A stretch of DNA of 64,000 bases, taken from the NCBI GenBank assembly GCA_020465985.1, contig JAANYP010002035.1:427138-491137 (forward strand), in the 5' to 3' direction. Positions 12,701 to 24,168 of this stretch are shown piece after piece. The notes beneath the pieces were generated by a model. That model searched no databases. It was not told the DNA's origin and was given only the letters and a program-made list of their open reading frames with translations. The number at the start of each line of letters is the position of its first letter. The stretch's first letter is position 1. The DNA comes from Centrapalus pauciflorus. Taxonomy: Eukaryota; Streptophyta; Magnoliopsida; Asterales; Asteraceae. Position numbers and translations under genes: made by a program.

Positions 12701-13870
12701 AAAACACAAATTTGAACAAAAAATCAACAAAAAATGTGGATTTGAATCATAAAACACAGACAAGTGAGTTTGCTGGAGAGGGTTCGTCAGAGTCGAAAGG
12801 CTGGTTAGCAGATAACAATCGATTCATCAGGTTGCAAGTCATTTTTTTTTTTTGAAAAAAAATCTCATTTTGATAAATTTTAGTTAGTTATGGGTTTCTT
12901 GTGTAATAAAAAATATTCAGGGATTTAACACAAAAATTATTCTAACTCGAAGGATTTTTACATTTTTGAATTTTTAAGTTCATAAAATGCTAGTCATTTG
13001 GTTTGAAATTTGAATGTCAAATATTTAGAATATTTCCATATTGAAATGTAACAATTTATAAAATGTTCAAGTCAGGTACCTCTATTTCAACATATGGACA
13101 ATTTGGTCCTCGAAAACATATGTGACCGCATCAAGTCTCTAATCTTTACCAAGGGAGAAACCGTAAGTCCATCTTAACTCTAATAAACTTGATAATCACT
13201 AGCTTTAGGAATGTTTGGATTTGTGTTTTAAATGTGATTTTTAGTTTTTTCGTATTTTGAAGACGCAAAAAGTTGTATACGTTATGTGTTTAACTTTCAT
13301 TGATAAAAAAATATTGAATGTTTTTCTTCATTGCGATTATCGTAATAGATTGCAAGAGAAGGAGACCCTGTACAAAGAATGTTGTTCATCGTACGAGGAC
13401 ATCTCCAAAGTAGCCAAGCACTACGAGACGGAGTCAAAAGTTGTTGCATGTTAGGCCCTGGGAACTTCAGTGGCGACGAGCTTTTATCATGGTGCCTTCG
13501 ACGGCCTTTTATCGAGAGACTGCCTCCATCGTCATCAACACTAGTGACTCTCGAGACAACCGAGGCTTTTGGTTTAGAAGCCGATGATGTGAAGTATGTA
13601 ACACAACATTTTCGGTATACTTTTGTGAATGAAAAGGTGAAGAGAAGCGCACGATACTATTCGCCAGGCTGGAGGACTTGGGCAGCAGTGGCGATTCAGT
13701 TAGCTTGGAGGAGGTACAGACATCGGCTCTCACTGAGTTCGTTGTCGTTCATTAGACCGAGAAGACCATTGTCGAGGTGCTCTTCACTTGGGGAGGATCG
13801 GATAAGGCTCTATGCAGCCTTATTGACTTCCCCAAAACCGAATCGAGATGATTTTGACTTTTGGGATTGA
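4418..13870 (+). CDS. Cyclic nucleotide-gated ion channel 4 (CNGC4)
   Basis: Spliced gene, exons 4418-4867, 10410-10625, 11231-11538, 11697-11805, 12097-12333, 13076-13162 and 13349-13870. They join in frame to 642 aa; Arabidopsis CNGC4 is about 694, and the difference seems to lie mainly in the acidic N-terminus. Exon 1 carries that acidic segment plus S1-S2 (GLFIDPLFFYALSVSDSW). Exon 2 carries S3-S4 with a basic S4-like stretch. Exon 3 ends in the pore helix and exon 4 begins with the filter region (TFGNLE) and S6. Exons 5-7 hold the C-linker (QRVRNYERQRWAAMRGVDE), the cyclic nucleotide-binding domain with phosphate-binding cassette LGPGNFSGDELLSWCL (about aa 504-519) and a calmodulin-binding IQ motif (AIQLAWRRYRHR, near aa 585). 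In Arabidopsis, CNGC4 (HLM1/DND2) is a plasma-membrane Ca2+-permeable channel acting with CNGC2 in defence. Intron 5 (12334-13075) uses a GC donor. Intron 1 is 5.5 kb and repeat-filled. No disabling change is seen. Confidence 0.95.
6522..6831. mobile_element. Tourist-like MITE in CNGC4 intron 1
   Basis: Terminal inverted repeats GTGGTGTTTGGTTCGTG at the left and the inverse of TGTGGCTGTTTGGTTCACAG at the right, with subterminal inverted similarity. TAA flanks both ends (6519-6521 and 6832-6834). Length is about 310 bp, non-coding. Confidence 0.7.
6919..6996. repeat. (TA)n microsatellite in CNGC4 intron 1
   Basis: About 39 TA units, directly abutting the left end of the element that starts at 6997. 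Confidence 0.97.
7041..8902 (-). mobile_element. Solo LTR, Ty3/gypsy (Tekay-like) family
   Basis: A 1862-bp block starts TGTAACACCC and ends GGGATGTTACA, the TG...CA form of an LTR. The 5-bp flanks are CGGAG (7036-7040) and CAGAG (8903-8907), one mismatch, as expected for an aged target duplication. Read on the minus strand its start and its GC-rich core (near 8130-8240) match the LTR at 48393-49841. No gag-pol or second LTR is present, so recombination to a solo LTR is inferred. A (TA)n tract lies inside it at 8585-8644. Confidence 0.65.
8585..8644. repeat. (TA)n microsatellite
   Basis: About 30 TA units inside the solo LTR in CNGC4 intron 1. Confidence 0.95.
9300..9355. repeat. Short TA-flanked GGGTTCAA...GAACC segment
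   Basis: tatatata borders on both sides enclose a gggttcaatagaaaacc core followed by gagaacc. It looks like a minimal relative of the element ending at 9631. Confidence 0.35.
9420..9560 (-). repeat. Dispersed repeat G (GTTCACA-rich), copy 1
   Basis: The reverse complement matches 62400-62530: shared order is atgcaaatttatgtaa, then ggagatgtgaatg, then gaaatttacatat, then a cttcataa/ctttataa block. A weaker relative lies near 30000-30160. Class unknown. Confidence 0.55.
9632..9713. repeat. (TA)n microsatellite in CNGC4 intron 1
   Basis: About 41 TA units directly downstream of the element right end at 9631. Confidence 0.97.
12334..13075 (+). other. GC-AG intron of CNGC4 (intron 5)
   Basis: The exon ends CAG and the intron begins GCAAGT, the consensus of plant GC-AG introns. 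The next exon starts after gtcag with GTACCTCTATTT. Only this junction gives the conserved protein join LVRQ-VPLFQHM. Using the nearby gtatat donor instead breaks the frame. Confidence 0.85.
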
Positions 13871-14225
13871 TTATATCATCCAAATTTATGATGTTGATGT
13901 AAAAAATATGAAGAGAAAAGAAATGAATGATGTTATATATTTATTAGGTTAATTCAGTAAATTATGACTGATCTTTATAGAGTTGTTTACTCCTTCATAT
14001 TCGTTAAATTTAAGTGATGAATCAAATTATGGATGCATTCTGAGTTGAATTGTTTAAATGCATTGCAGATATAATATATTTGTTTTTTTCAAAGACACGT
14101 TGATGCGTATGGGAGTTAAACTACTACCTTTGAAAAAATCCAAGTCTCAGTCACTATGTCATTCCTGTGGAGTTTATAACATATATTCGTTGATCGGTTG
14201 AATTGTGAAATGATATTTAAAGCTA
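13871..14225 (+). other. CNGC4 3-prime flank
   Basis: AT-rich sequence after the stop codon, presumably containing the 3-prime UTR. No clear polyadenylation signal can be singled out. Confidence 0.5.
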
Positions 14226-14233
14226 GCTAAGAG

Positions 14234-14917
14234 TAGGGGTGAACATAGTTAGGCCGAAACTGACTAAACCGGCCAAACTGAAGTCATTCGGACGGTTTGG
14301 TCGGGTTAGAAGAGTGATTTTCGGCCGATCGGGTGAAAAAGTTTTCAAACCGAGTATACTGGGCGCCAGATGGCTTGCAACGTTAAACGTAAGTTGTGTT
14401 TTTTCATTAATCTTTAAAATATTAAAATAAATGTCTGTAATTCTTTATAAATTATTTTAATATTTTAAAGACTACTAAAATTAATATAATTATAAAATCA
14501 AATAGACAAATACGATGCGATACAAATGCATTTTTCTTAAACATACTTATAATTGTTAAACAAATGTCAATGAAATGCAACATCCATTTAATTTGTAACA
14601 GTTTATCTATTTAACTTTAATTCTTTACTAAATACAACAAGATATTGATCATATTTTTTTCTTTTTATGTTGTGTATTAATATACTAATTTATTTGTTTG
14701 TTTTCTTTTTAATTTGTTAGAATATTTATAAATTAACTCGAAGTTTCTAATTCAAATCGTGAAACCGGACGAACCAAAACAGTTATTTGCGGTTTGGCCG
14801 GTCCAGTCGAGTCGTTAGTCTTGGCCGGTTTGGTTTAAGAATTTTTCAAACCGAAGTTACTGGTTTGGTCGAGATTTTTGTCGCCAAACCGGCCGAACCG
14901 AACTGTAATCACCACTA
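14234..14917. mobile_element. Non-autonomous hAT element
   Basis: 684 bp beginning TAGGGGTGAACA and ending ATCACCACTA, imperfect inverted ends, flanked by the perfect 8-bp direct duplication GCTAAGAG (14226-14233 and 14918-14925), the hAT signature. Subterminal ccggttt/aaccgg motifs are rich on both sides. No transposase ORF. Confidence 0.82.
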
Positions 14918-14925
14918 GCTAAGAG

Positions 14926-15353
14926 TATGGGTTGTGTGAAATGTTAGTATTCTAAATTTAATTTATAATATAGTAGTAATATATTTTTTAATTTTATAAA
15001 TCAACATCAAACCGTATAGTAGTTGTATATTTTTAATTTCATAAATCAACTTTAGGATAAACGTTAAATTTAAAAAAAAAAAAAAAAGCATAATCCAATA
15101 CTGATTTTATGAACTTTTTATTTCAATGTTGATAAAGATAATTAATTGTAAAGTATGTTATCAAAATACAATATACTTTTACAAATAGATAATCGTATAA
15201 ATAAATAATGTGTTAAAAAATAATTTCTATTTAAGACAACAAATTAGATGCACCTTCATAAATAGTAACACACATATAGAAAATTCTAGTATAAGTATGA
15301 TTTAACCATAATTCGTTTATAATATTATTTCATTAAAAATGTTAAGTTGAGTA
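14926..15353. other. AT-rich intergenic stretch
   Basis: AT-rich sequence with no recognised gene or element ends. Confidence 0.45.
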
Positions 15354-15526
15354 TTGTTTAGACATTTTTTTTTTTAATCCCGATCTTCTTCGATGGCTAA
15401 CTTTCGTCAATGAGCAAGGACCCATGTGTTGCACACTGACCTTCTTTGCTGTGTTGCATTTTCTTGCTCATTGACGAAAGTTGGTCATTGAAAAAGATCG
15501 AGATCGGAGAAAAAACGTCTAAACAA
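15354..15526. mobile_element. Fold-back MITE / long hairpin
   Basis: Two arms of about 65 bp around a loop of about 40 bp. The core arms AACTTTCGTCAATGAGCAAG and CTTGCTCATTGACGAAAGTT are perfect inverse copies of 20 bp, and the outer ends are TTGTTTAGAC and GTCTAAACAA. It lies about 370 bp upstream of the kinase start codon. No target duplication was recognised. A transcript across it would form a strong hairpin. Confidence 0.65.
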
Positions 15527-15838
15527 GTCCTTTTCAAATATTATTAATTTTTTTTTTATTTTTTTACAAGGCAAATTTAATTTTTATATGATGAAAATTA
15601 GTTTTCAAAACCTAGGTTCGTAAAAATAGGACAAGCGGCACCTTTCCGTAACTCATTTCTCATACGATTCCGACGAAATACGAACCCGCAGCGTCGCTCT
15701 CGCCTCCACACAATCAACCTCTCTTCTCCAATCGCCGCCTCCACCCACGAAATCATCGCAACCGCCAATGTTTTACCGGCGGTGACCGCCAGGGTCACAA
15801 CAGCACCGAAGATGATTTAATCCTTCAGCTGGTGAAAA

Positions 15839-15909
15839 TGCCGGCATGTATCCTCTTTTACGTACGGATTTGCAATATATTTTCATCTGATTTACATGGC
15901 ATTCTCAAG
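15839..15909 (+). promoter_or_regulatory. Candidate upstream ORF overlapping the kinase start
   Basis: An ATG at about 15839 opens a frame that passes the proposed main start (15896) out of frame and, after splicing to 17055, ends within a few codons. A micro-frame ATG-ATT-TAA lies just upstream. If these are in the leader they would lower translation of the main ORF. The transcription start is unknown, so this is inference. Confidence 0.35.
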
Positions 15910-18900
15910 GTATATGACTTATCAGCTTATTGTTTATCATCGTAATTGTTTCCTTAGTTTTGTTGAAATGATATATGTACGCTTAATGCAAATTCTCAAA
16001 TTAGTAATCAATTATTCTTTTGATTAATGATTAATTAAATAACCGTGGCTTTAAGTTAGGGTCTAGCGTCAATCTGAAGTCAAATATAAACAGCAAGATG
16101 ATAGTGGATTATCTGGCATTGTAATCGCTTCTTCTCTCGTGTATTGCTCATTATTTGAGCACGTTGTATGTTTGTGTACTGGTTAATGTTTGCTTATAAG
16201 CGTGTACAGCCTGCGTGTGTTAAGCGCTGTATATGTTTATCAGACATTAGGGATTTTATAGAATGTTGCTGGCTCAATTCGAGGTGTTATCTACTTCAAC
16301 TATTGAATCAGTGTGGTGCTACAAAATTCAAAGGCTGATCGTTCCTTTCATTTTGTTATTCTTAGTGAATTTAGAAATATTCAAACATCAGGTGGCACAC
16401 ATCACCAACGGGTTGGCTGATTCTTTTTTTTTTTTTTTTTTGTTGGGTTAAGCACTTAAGCCACATATTAAACAAAGTGCTAAGAAAGAGTAAGGGTTGT
16501 TAAAGAACTGCGCCGCTAGCTGGGTGATTTCGGTGGAGGCTTTTTTCTCTTGTAATCAAGAACCATAGGATTCACTTTAAAATTGTTGATCCTATGACAC
16601 TTCAAGATCCATGGTCAAGATTTAGAATACATATACTCAGATGTTGAACTTAAGTTAGAAATCATTATTCCATCTCTATCACTAATGAATGATATTAGTA
16701 CCTCTACTTCCTTTTTGCCTTTTTGGTACTTAAATCTACATTTTGCATCTATTCGTGTATTGCATATAGTGCATGACTTTGTAGCAGCTTGTTATGTATT
16801 TATCTTATGTTTTAATTTAGATGTTTATCAATAAGCGTTTGTCCTGGAAGCTCTGTATCATATTACAAGGTAGGTTGTTACAGGAAGTACCGACTCTTGT
16901 GGTTTTTTTACTTGAAATTGATGGTGATAATCATTTCATCATGATTCAAGATTTGATTCTATTATTTTGGTTGTTCTTTGCTGCTCAGCATTTTGATCAC
17001 ACAATCACAAATAGTTGGCATGATACAGAGGTTGCATTAATTAAACCCATGCAGGTTGTTGGCTGTTGTTAATGTTAGAAGAGCAGCATATTCCCTTCTT
17101 TCAAGCCGTAAGAGATGTTTCCCTGAAGCATATAGTGATGGAGCCCAATTGGTGACCGGCCTTCACCACCCATTCTATAGACTATATTCACAATACAAGG
17201 TTCATGGCAGAGGCCTCGCTTGTTGTACATTCTTTGAAACAAAGGAAAGCTTATGGAGTTATAGAGGTTTTCGAAGATTTTATTTCATATCAGCAAGTAC
17301 TAAAGTTTCACGCCATGCTCAAATTGCATGGAGAAGGGTTTCCCAATTTTGTACCTATAATGGGCCACTTGAACCGATGAATAGGATTGCTCGTGCAGTG
17401 AGCTTTGCTTTGAGTAGATCACAGTTAGTAGCTCCTAGTATATTAGCTTTTATAGTGGGGGAGCTGGCATGTACACAAAGATCATGGGCAGAGGCAGAAG
17501 GGTTTTCCTATAAGAACGATCTTTACACGCATGCACAAGATGGACATATTTATTTGACTTCATTTGTGTTCTACCTTGTAGAATTTTTCATATTGTGTCT
17601 TAGAGCAGTATATCTAGCATATTTGTTTGCACCTTGCATAGCTATGGCTCCTTTTGCTGATTCCCTTGGCATTGAGTTTCGGAAGGTGTGGCTACAATGT
17701 GTCCATCGCACCTTAGAAAAGGCAGGACCAGCATTTATTAAATGGGGTCAGTGGGCAGCTTCAAGGCCAGATCTTTTTCCTAATGATCTCTGCACAGTAC
17801 TTGCAGAACTTCAGACCAAAGCACCATCTCATAGCTATGCCCACACAAAAAATACAATTGAAAAAGCATTTGGCCGCCGATTGCCTGAGATATTTGAAAA
17901 TTTTGAGGAGGAGCCTGTAGCATCTGGAAGTATAGCACAAGTTCATCGAGCAACTTTAAAGTTTCGCCATCCTGGGCAACGTATTAAGCCTATTCTTGTT
18001 GCAGTAAAGGTTAGACATCCAGGAGTTAGTGAAGCAATTAGAAGAGATTTCATATTACTGAATTTATTCGCTAAAATGTCAATGTTTGTCCCTACAATGA
18101 AATGGTTGAGACTTGATGAAAGCATACAACAGTTTGCCGTCTTCATGATGTCCCAAGTTGATCTTGCCAGGGAGGCAGCTCATTTGAGTCGTTTTATTTA
18201 CAATTTTCGAAGATGGAAGGATGTGTCATTCCCCAGACCTCTATATCCACTGGTGCATCCTGCTATTTTAGTGGAAACTTTTGAGCACGGAGAAAGTATA
18301 TTGCACTACGTTGATGAGCTAGAAGGGCATGTAGGCATCAAAAGTGGCCTTGCTCACATTGGGACTCATGCACTTCTGAAGATGCTTTTGGTAAAATTTC
18401 AGTCTTGACATTTGTTATGTATTGGTATATTCTTGATCTACCAATTCATTTTCTTTATTTGTATTGAGAAATTAAGAAGCCTACAGATTTTCTTATATGT
18501 ATATTTTTCTTAAAAAAAATCAGACAGAAACTTTAAAGTTTTCATAATAAAATGAAAAATCTTATGGTGTAGATTGCAACGAACTCAAGTTTTATTGGCT
18601 GGGTTGGCCAAATTTCCAGGTGGTCATCTTTATAGCGACAGAATTCAAATTATAAGCTCTTAGAATTTAATTACTCTTGAATGCTTCACTTCTTCCATAT
18701 GTGTTAATCATACATACTTATATTTGCATGCTCATGTTGTGATGTTAATCTTTAATTCTATAGCATTTACTGATTTCAATCAAGTTATTTATCTCTAAAT
18801 AAAATCTTAGATCTTTATAATAATTTGCATGTTCGTAAGAGTTGTATACAGAACTTCAGAAGCTCCTCAGTTTTTTTATACAATGCTCTTCGATAGGTAT

Positions 18901-21900
18901 CTAAGTATGTCTAAAAACTCTTCATTTCAAGGATTTCTGTATTTCGGTAAGGGGTTCATCTAATTTGTCATTTCACATTAATGTTGATCTACCATGCAGA
19001 CAAATGCCTCTGAAATCAGAGCAAATTAAATAGATCTTGCATATATTTCTAAGACCTTGATACTGGATTAGATGTCTTTAAACTGAATATGAAATTAGAT
19101 ACCTTTTTTTTATCGAACAAGCCAAGCAAGAGAGAGTTGAGGATGGGGCCAGCAACTTTTTATGACTTTGGCATTTAGGAGCCTGAATATTCTGCGGAGG
19201 TGTACTAGGGTATTAGCTAATGTGAAAAATAATTTGGCCTAGATTGAGGAGTTAATGCTGTTTTTTATGTGTTCAATTTTTATAAAAGTAAAGAATGTGC
19301 ATCTATAGTGAGTTTCTAATTCATTGGGGTTTATTTCTCCCTAAATTATTATAGTAGTTTAGGGTTAACGGTTGTGTTATATAATAGATATGATCCATAA
19401 GTGCAGCAATGAGTGGTATGTCCTATTACATAACAACACAGGACTCTTTTATCATCTTCAAAAGATGTAAAAAAGTTTGACACTTTGCGTTCAAATCTCG
19501 TGTGCACTTTGCATACTCATCTATCATAGGATGATAGGTGTTGCATTACGTAATGAATCAGTTCATACACTACAGAGACGATGTGCTTGGTGGATTGTAC
19601 TTAGGCGCCTGCCAACAAGCCGAGCTTTTATCGAGCACTTTGAGCTCGATTTGAAGCTTCGCATTGATATAGCCGGGTTTTATCTAGCCAGAGCCCAATT
19701 CCAAAACGAGCTCAAATAATTAACGAGCTGAGCTCGCGCCTTAATGGCTCTGTTGACTCGAGTTCTCATTGAACCATCCGAGCCTTATATATGTATATAT
19801 TTATGGATACAAACGAGTCAAACTTTATCTGGTAACTCGAGCTCTAGCTATATCGCATCCAGCTTTTATGGATTTTGAACTCAAGCCAGATGCTGAAAAG
19901 GTTGCTTCAAGAAATTAGTTTGGGTATCAATCATACTGCATTTGAGCTTTTCAAGCCAAGTCTTTCTCGAACCTGCATCTTGAGAGCTCCTCGAGTTTGG
20001 CTCGACTCATTTGCAGTCCTAATTGTGCTGCCATTTTTTTTTTTTTGTAGATTGATTCCCAGACTGCTTCTAACTTGTTTCAATTCTATTTTCCAGGTTG
20101 ACAATTTTGTTCATGCAGACATGCATCCTGGAAATATTCTTGTAAGGCTGACTCAAGGAAAAGCTTCAGATACAGGGCTGTTTAAATCTAAGCCACATGT
20201 AGTTTTCCTGGACGTGGGTATGACTGCTGAACTTTGCAAAAAGGATAGAGTCAATCTGATTGAGTTCTTTAAGGCTGTAGCTCTTCAAGACGGACGTGCT
20301 GCTGCAGAGCACACACTAAAATTTTCAAAACAACAGAATTGCCCAAACCCAATGGCATTCATTAAGGTCACACTCTTGCACTCATCATTCTTTTATGTAT
20401 GTCATTTTTCTCAGATTCATACACATTTGTACCAATAACATGTAATATGGTGAATGAGTGATGCCCCAATATCCTGTTCATCTATTACTTGAGTAATCCC
20501 TGTTGGTGTGAACATTGTGATGATAGTTTCAATGGCCTTTGAGGGTTTAAGCTTGTTATTAATAAGTAAGCAAATATCTTAATATAATTAAGATGTTTCA
20601 TTGTTTCTAGAATTGTGCAAATTGTACTTTTTTTGTCATGGGCTGCTGTGAATTACCAAGTTAATACTCCCCTGATATATTATTTTTCCAGTGTCCTTAA
20701 AATAAACTCTGGTGTGACAGGATGTCGAGAAATCATTTACGTCATGGAGTTCCACTGAAGGTGACTCTTTACACGCTGCAGAATGCATGCAGCAGTTGCT
20801 TGAGCAAGTTAGGCGTCATAGAGTTAATATCGATGGCAATGTGTGCACCGTAATAGTGACTACTTTGGTTTTGGAGGTAAGTTTTTGCATGAGTCTGTCT
20901 CTCCCCTGCTCATTTTGTGAAATAGCTTTTCTTACAAAGCTTATAATTTGTCTATTTCCTAGCTTATTTGCAGTAGTTATCACCAATCATTTGGGCTTTG
21001 CTCCACTCTATCACTAAATTATTTTTGTTGAATAATCTATCACCTAACTTGATGACACATTCTTAGGCTGTGTTTGTTAGCCTGTTTTGTGCACGTAGGT
21101 GGCCAACATTGAAATAGGGCTCCGGGTTAAAGCATTTTCATTTTGTTCGGGTTTTGCATATTAATGGTCACCTATATTTTCACCTTCATTACCACCAACT
21201 GCCTCCCACCACCATTCCACTTCGACTTAACTCATCTTCTTGTAACAAGACACTACCATATTAATGGATTCATACACCACAAATTTTTTATTTCAAGATA
21301 CGTTCGTGCATACCTTGCTTCTGTATAGATTTGCCCACCCCCACGAATTACCAAATTTATGTGTTAGAGAATACAAAAGGCAATGTTCTTGTGGGTGTTT
21401 TCTTTTCCTGCAAGAAAAATAATCTTGACCATGAGTTTTTTTCTTTGGTTAAATTTCTGATTCTGTTCTTGATTATTAGATAACTACCGTTATGTGTAAT
21501 GATTAACCATTAGAAGTCCTGTCTGTAGATGGGAGACAGAGATCAGCCATAGGCACATTACATTTTTTATGCAATTAGCTATCGTCTTGTTTAACAGTGT
21601 TTTTTAATGTTTCGAGGAATAAATGGCAAATATATGGAGACGGCCGCCGGTCCTTTTACTTTGAGTTTTATTGTGTATCAAAGCGAATGAAATTTTCACA
21701 CTGCATAAAACTTACAGCAATACATGGTGTCATGGTGCACCGGTTGCTTTTAATATAAATACTCCCAAATTTCTAAAAGTTTTCGATACCTTTTGTATGC
21801 AGAGTTGGCAGCGGAAGCTGGATCCAGAGTATGATGTGATGCACACATTGCAGAATCTTCTTTTTAAATCAGATTTGGTGGAGTCTCTCTTCTATACAAT

Positions 21901-21922
21901 CGAAGGTCTCATGGCTCCATGA
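15896..21922 (+). CDS. ADCK2-like ABC1/UbiB atypical kinase, probably mitochondrial
   Basis: Exons 15896-15909, 17055-18390, 20097-20366, 20721-20876 and 21803-21922 join to 631 aa, close to the size of ADCK2-type proteins. Exon 1 is only 14 coding nt. I chose it because ATGGCATTCTCAAG before a gtatat donor joins in phase to the exon after tgcag and gives MAFSRLLAVVNVRR, an Arg-rich start with no acidic residue for over 20 positions, as in mitochondrial presequences. Family marks: KWGQ (about aa 234-237), the Ala/Gly nucleotide loop ASGSIAQVH (294-302), the VAVK lysine (323), DLAREA (near 374-379), HADMHPGN (456-463) and the metal-binding DVG (489-491). Hydrophobic segments near 129-143 and 171-200 suggest membrane association. 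ABC1 kinases support coenzyme Q and prenyl-lipid metabolism. Which plant ABC1K number this is cannot be said. Introns of 1.1 and 1.7 kb hold AT-rich and decayed repeat sequence. Exon 1 is the least certain part. Confidence 0.88.
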
Positions 21923-22726
21923 GAAAGGTGCCCTTCCTTCTCCTTCTCCTTCTCTCTCCCCAGAAGATTTTTGAAATAAAAATTCATGTGATATTCTTTT
22001 CTAATAAAATTTACCATGTAATCTTCAGCACTAGAAAAGAAATGACAAAACTAATCAAAGTAGTAAAATGATGTTGTACTACTAGAAGAAACAATAAAAC
22101 ACCATACGCATGCGCTCTCATGACCAAAACATTTGTATACCATACTGTAATGAATTCATCAATTCTCTGATTTGATACATCTCTGATCTCGATATCTGTC
22201 TGTATGTATGGTAATGGTACCATAAAAAGACTTACCCCAGCCCCACCTCATTTTAAAAAGTGATCAGAAAAGGACCAAAAACATAATTGAGTGCAGTGTT
22301 GACGAACCCCACCCCAAATTCCAATACACACGAACGGGATTCATCAACGCTGCACTCAATGACGTTTTAAGTTCTCTGAAACCAAACACTCTTGTGTTCT
22401 CGTCTTGTCGTGTTAATGTCATTGGGATTATGTTTATTTATGCTACACCAGTTTTTAAAAAAAAAAAAACAGTACTTTGCGGGTTGTTGCTAATTGTACT
22501 GCCATTACCATTCTGGTGTACTTTTTTGTACTCACTTAATCCAATTTGCTTCTAGTTTGTACTATAGATTTGCCCTTTTGATTTAATTACTTGTCATGGC
22601 ATGTGTATTATGATTACGTTTGCTATTCAATATGTTTTGCAAGAAGATTCTTTAGCTTTCACAAGACCTTGATGATATTTTTGATATTCGACTCATTTTT
22701 TCCCCTTCCTTTTATTTCTAGTCATA

Positions 22727-22730
<4 letters not shown>
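21923..22730. other. Kinase 3-prime flank and intergenic DNA
   Basis: A pyrimidine tract (ttccttctccttctcc) follows the stop codon. The rest holds no recognisable gene. Confidence 0.5.

Positions 22731-22797
<67 letters not shown>
22731..22797. repeat. (TA)n microsatellite
   Basis: About 33 TA units. Confidence 0.97.
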
Positions 22798-22798
<1 letters not shown>

Positions 22799-22805
22799 TA
22801 TTAGA

Positions 22806-23128
22806 TGTAACTATCATTTTGACCATTCAACTTTCAGATTTGTCTCATTTAGCCATTAAATTATTTTTTGTTCTGATTTAGCCACTAAACGTTAGTGTTA
22901 GTTCTAATTTAGGAAAAATGAACAAAACTAATGGTTAAATCGGTGCAAAATATGATAGTTTAGTGGTCAAATCGGGACAATTTTCAGTGGTTAAATCAGT
23001 AAAAAAAACTTTTAATGGCTAAATGTGTATACAAAAATTAGTTTAGTGGCTAAATCATGACAAAAAATAGTTTAGTGGTTAAATTGAAAAAAATCTGAAA
23101 GTTAGATGGTCAAAATGGTACTTAACCA
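22806..23128. mobile_element. Mutator-like MITE, family M copy 1
   Basis: Ends are inverted relatives: left taactatcattttgacc and right ggtcaaaatggtacttaacc. The interior repeats tttagccactaaa and its inverse many times, as in the copies at 25626-25876 and 52347-52671. No clean target duplication was found for this copy. Confidence 0.6.
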
Positions 23129-23414
23129 TTTATATTATAACAGTTTTTATTTTATTTTTTTGGTAATATCGACTATACCATTTGTTGATATAATTGTTGA
23201 CTTTCATTGAGAAGCCAAATATATCGGGCTACCAACTTAGATATATTTGGGTGAGCATGGTTTGGTGTGGGTTTTTCTATAAAATCGAAATTGAAATTTG
23301 TGGTAAAAACCTAAAGACCGAGTTAGGTGTGATACTGTGATTTATGATACATTTTTATGGTTTATTCTTATCTTATATTTTAAATTATAAACTTATTAAC
23401 CTAATATAATATAA

Positions 23415-23660
23415 CGAGTTATTAAAGATCTGCGCGTTGCTGTGGGTCTAAAATATTAATTACAAAAATAAATATGACAAACAAATGAATAAGTATTTTT
23501 CAAACAATTCAAATAACGAAACACAACTGAATCAGGCCTGAAGAGTGAAATTGAAAACCTGATATATATCAAGAAGCAAACCAAATAATATTGTTAGTTG
23601 GTTCCTATCATTGGTTTCTAGATTTTGCAATGCTAAAATTACAAACCATACCTTATCAAA
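23415..23660 (-). repeat. Dispersed repeat R, inverted fragment
   Basis: Reverse-strand match to the terminal third of repeat R (landmarks gcaatgctaaaattacaaac, caaacaattcaaataacga, and a gcgcgttgctgtgggt end). Confidence 0.6.
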
Positions 23661-23939
23661 TCTGATGGTCACTAATGACTTGACGGCGACCTACGACTTT
23701 TAATCGGTTACAACCGGTAGTATCCCAATTCCATGAGATTTTGTCGGTTGGAAGTTCTTTGTGCAATGGAAAATGGTTAATGGTTTTAATCACAAAAATG
23801 GTTCAACTTGAGAATTTTTTTTTGCACAATTATCCATTTATTCAACCTCAAACTAACATTTCAAATACTCTGTTAATTATATGTTTATATATCATAAAAA
23901 ACTTAAATTAGTTAGCTTAATATCATGCAAATAAACTAA

Positions 23940-24165
23940 CGGGGCGTTTGGTTTGTAGGATTTTAACAACTCATTTAGGATTTGGATTTAGAAATCCTCT
24001 CATGTCATGTTTGGATAAAAACTAAAAGGGAAGGATTTAGCTTCATTAGGATTTCACATTCCACACTTCTCTTCATTTCACAATGCACCCACCCCCCTAA
24101 TAATTTTAAAATCTCTTATCATTTTAGAATCCATCATTTTAAAATCATGCAATCCAAACGGGACC
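23940..24165. mobile_element. Tourist-like MITE
   Basis: Starts CGGGGCGTTTGGTTTG and ends CCAAACGGGACC, with TAA on both sides (23937-23939 and 24166-24168). Related to the element at 49851-50185. Length 226 bp. Confidence 0.75.
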
Positions 24166-24168
24166 TAA

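Noticed and set aside
17056..18408. Long frame read as a whole gene starting at 17056
   Set aside because: The first codon there is TTG just after a tgcag acceptor, and the 3-prime end runs past a clear gtaaaa donor. The conserved kinase motifs continue in later exons, so this is one exon.
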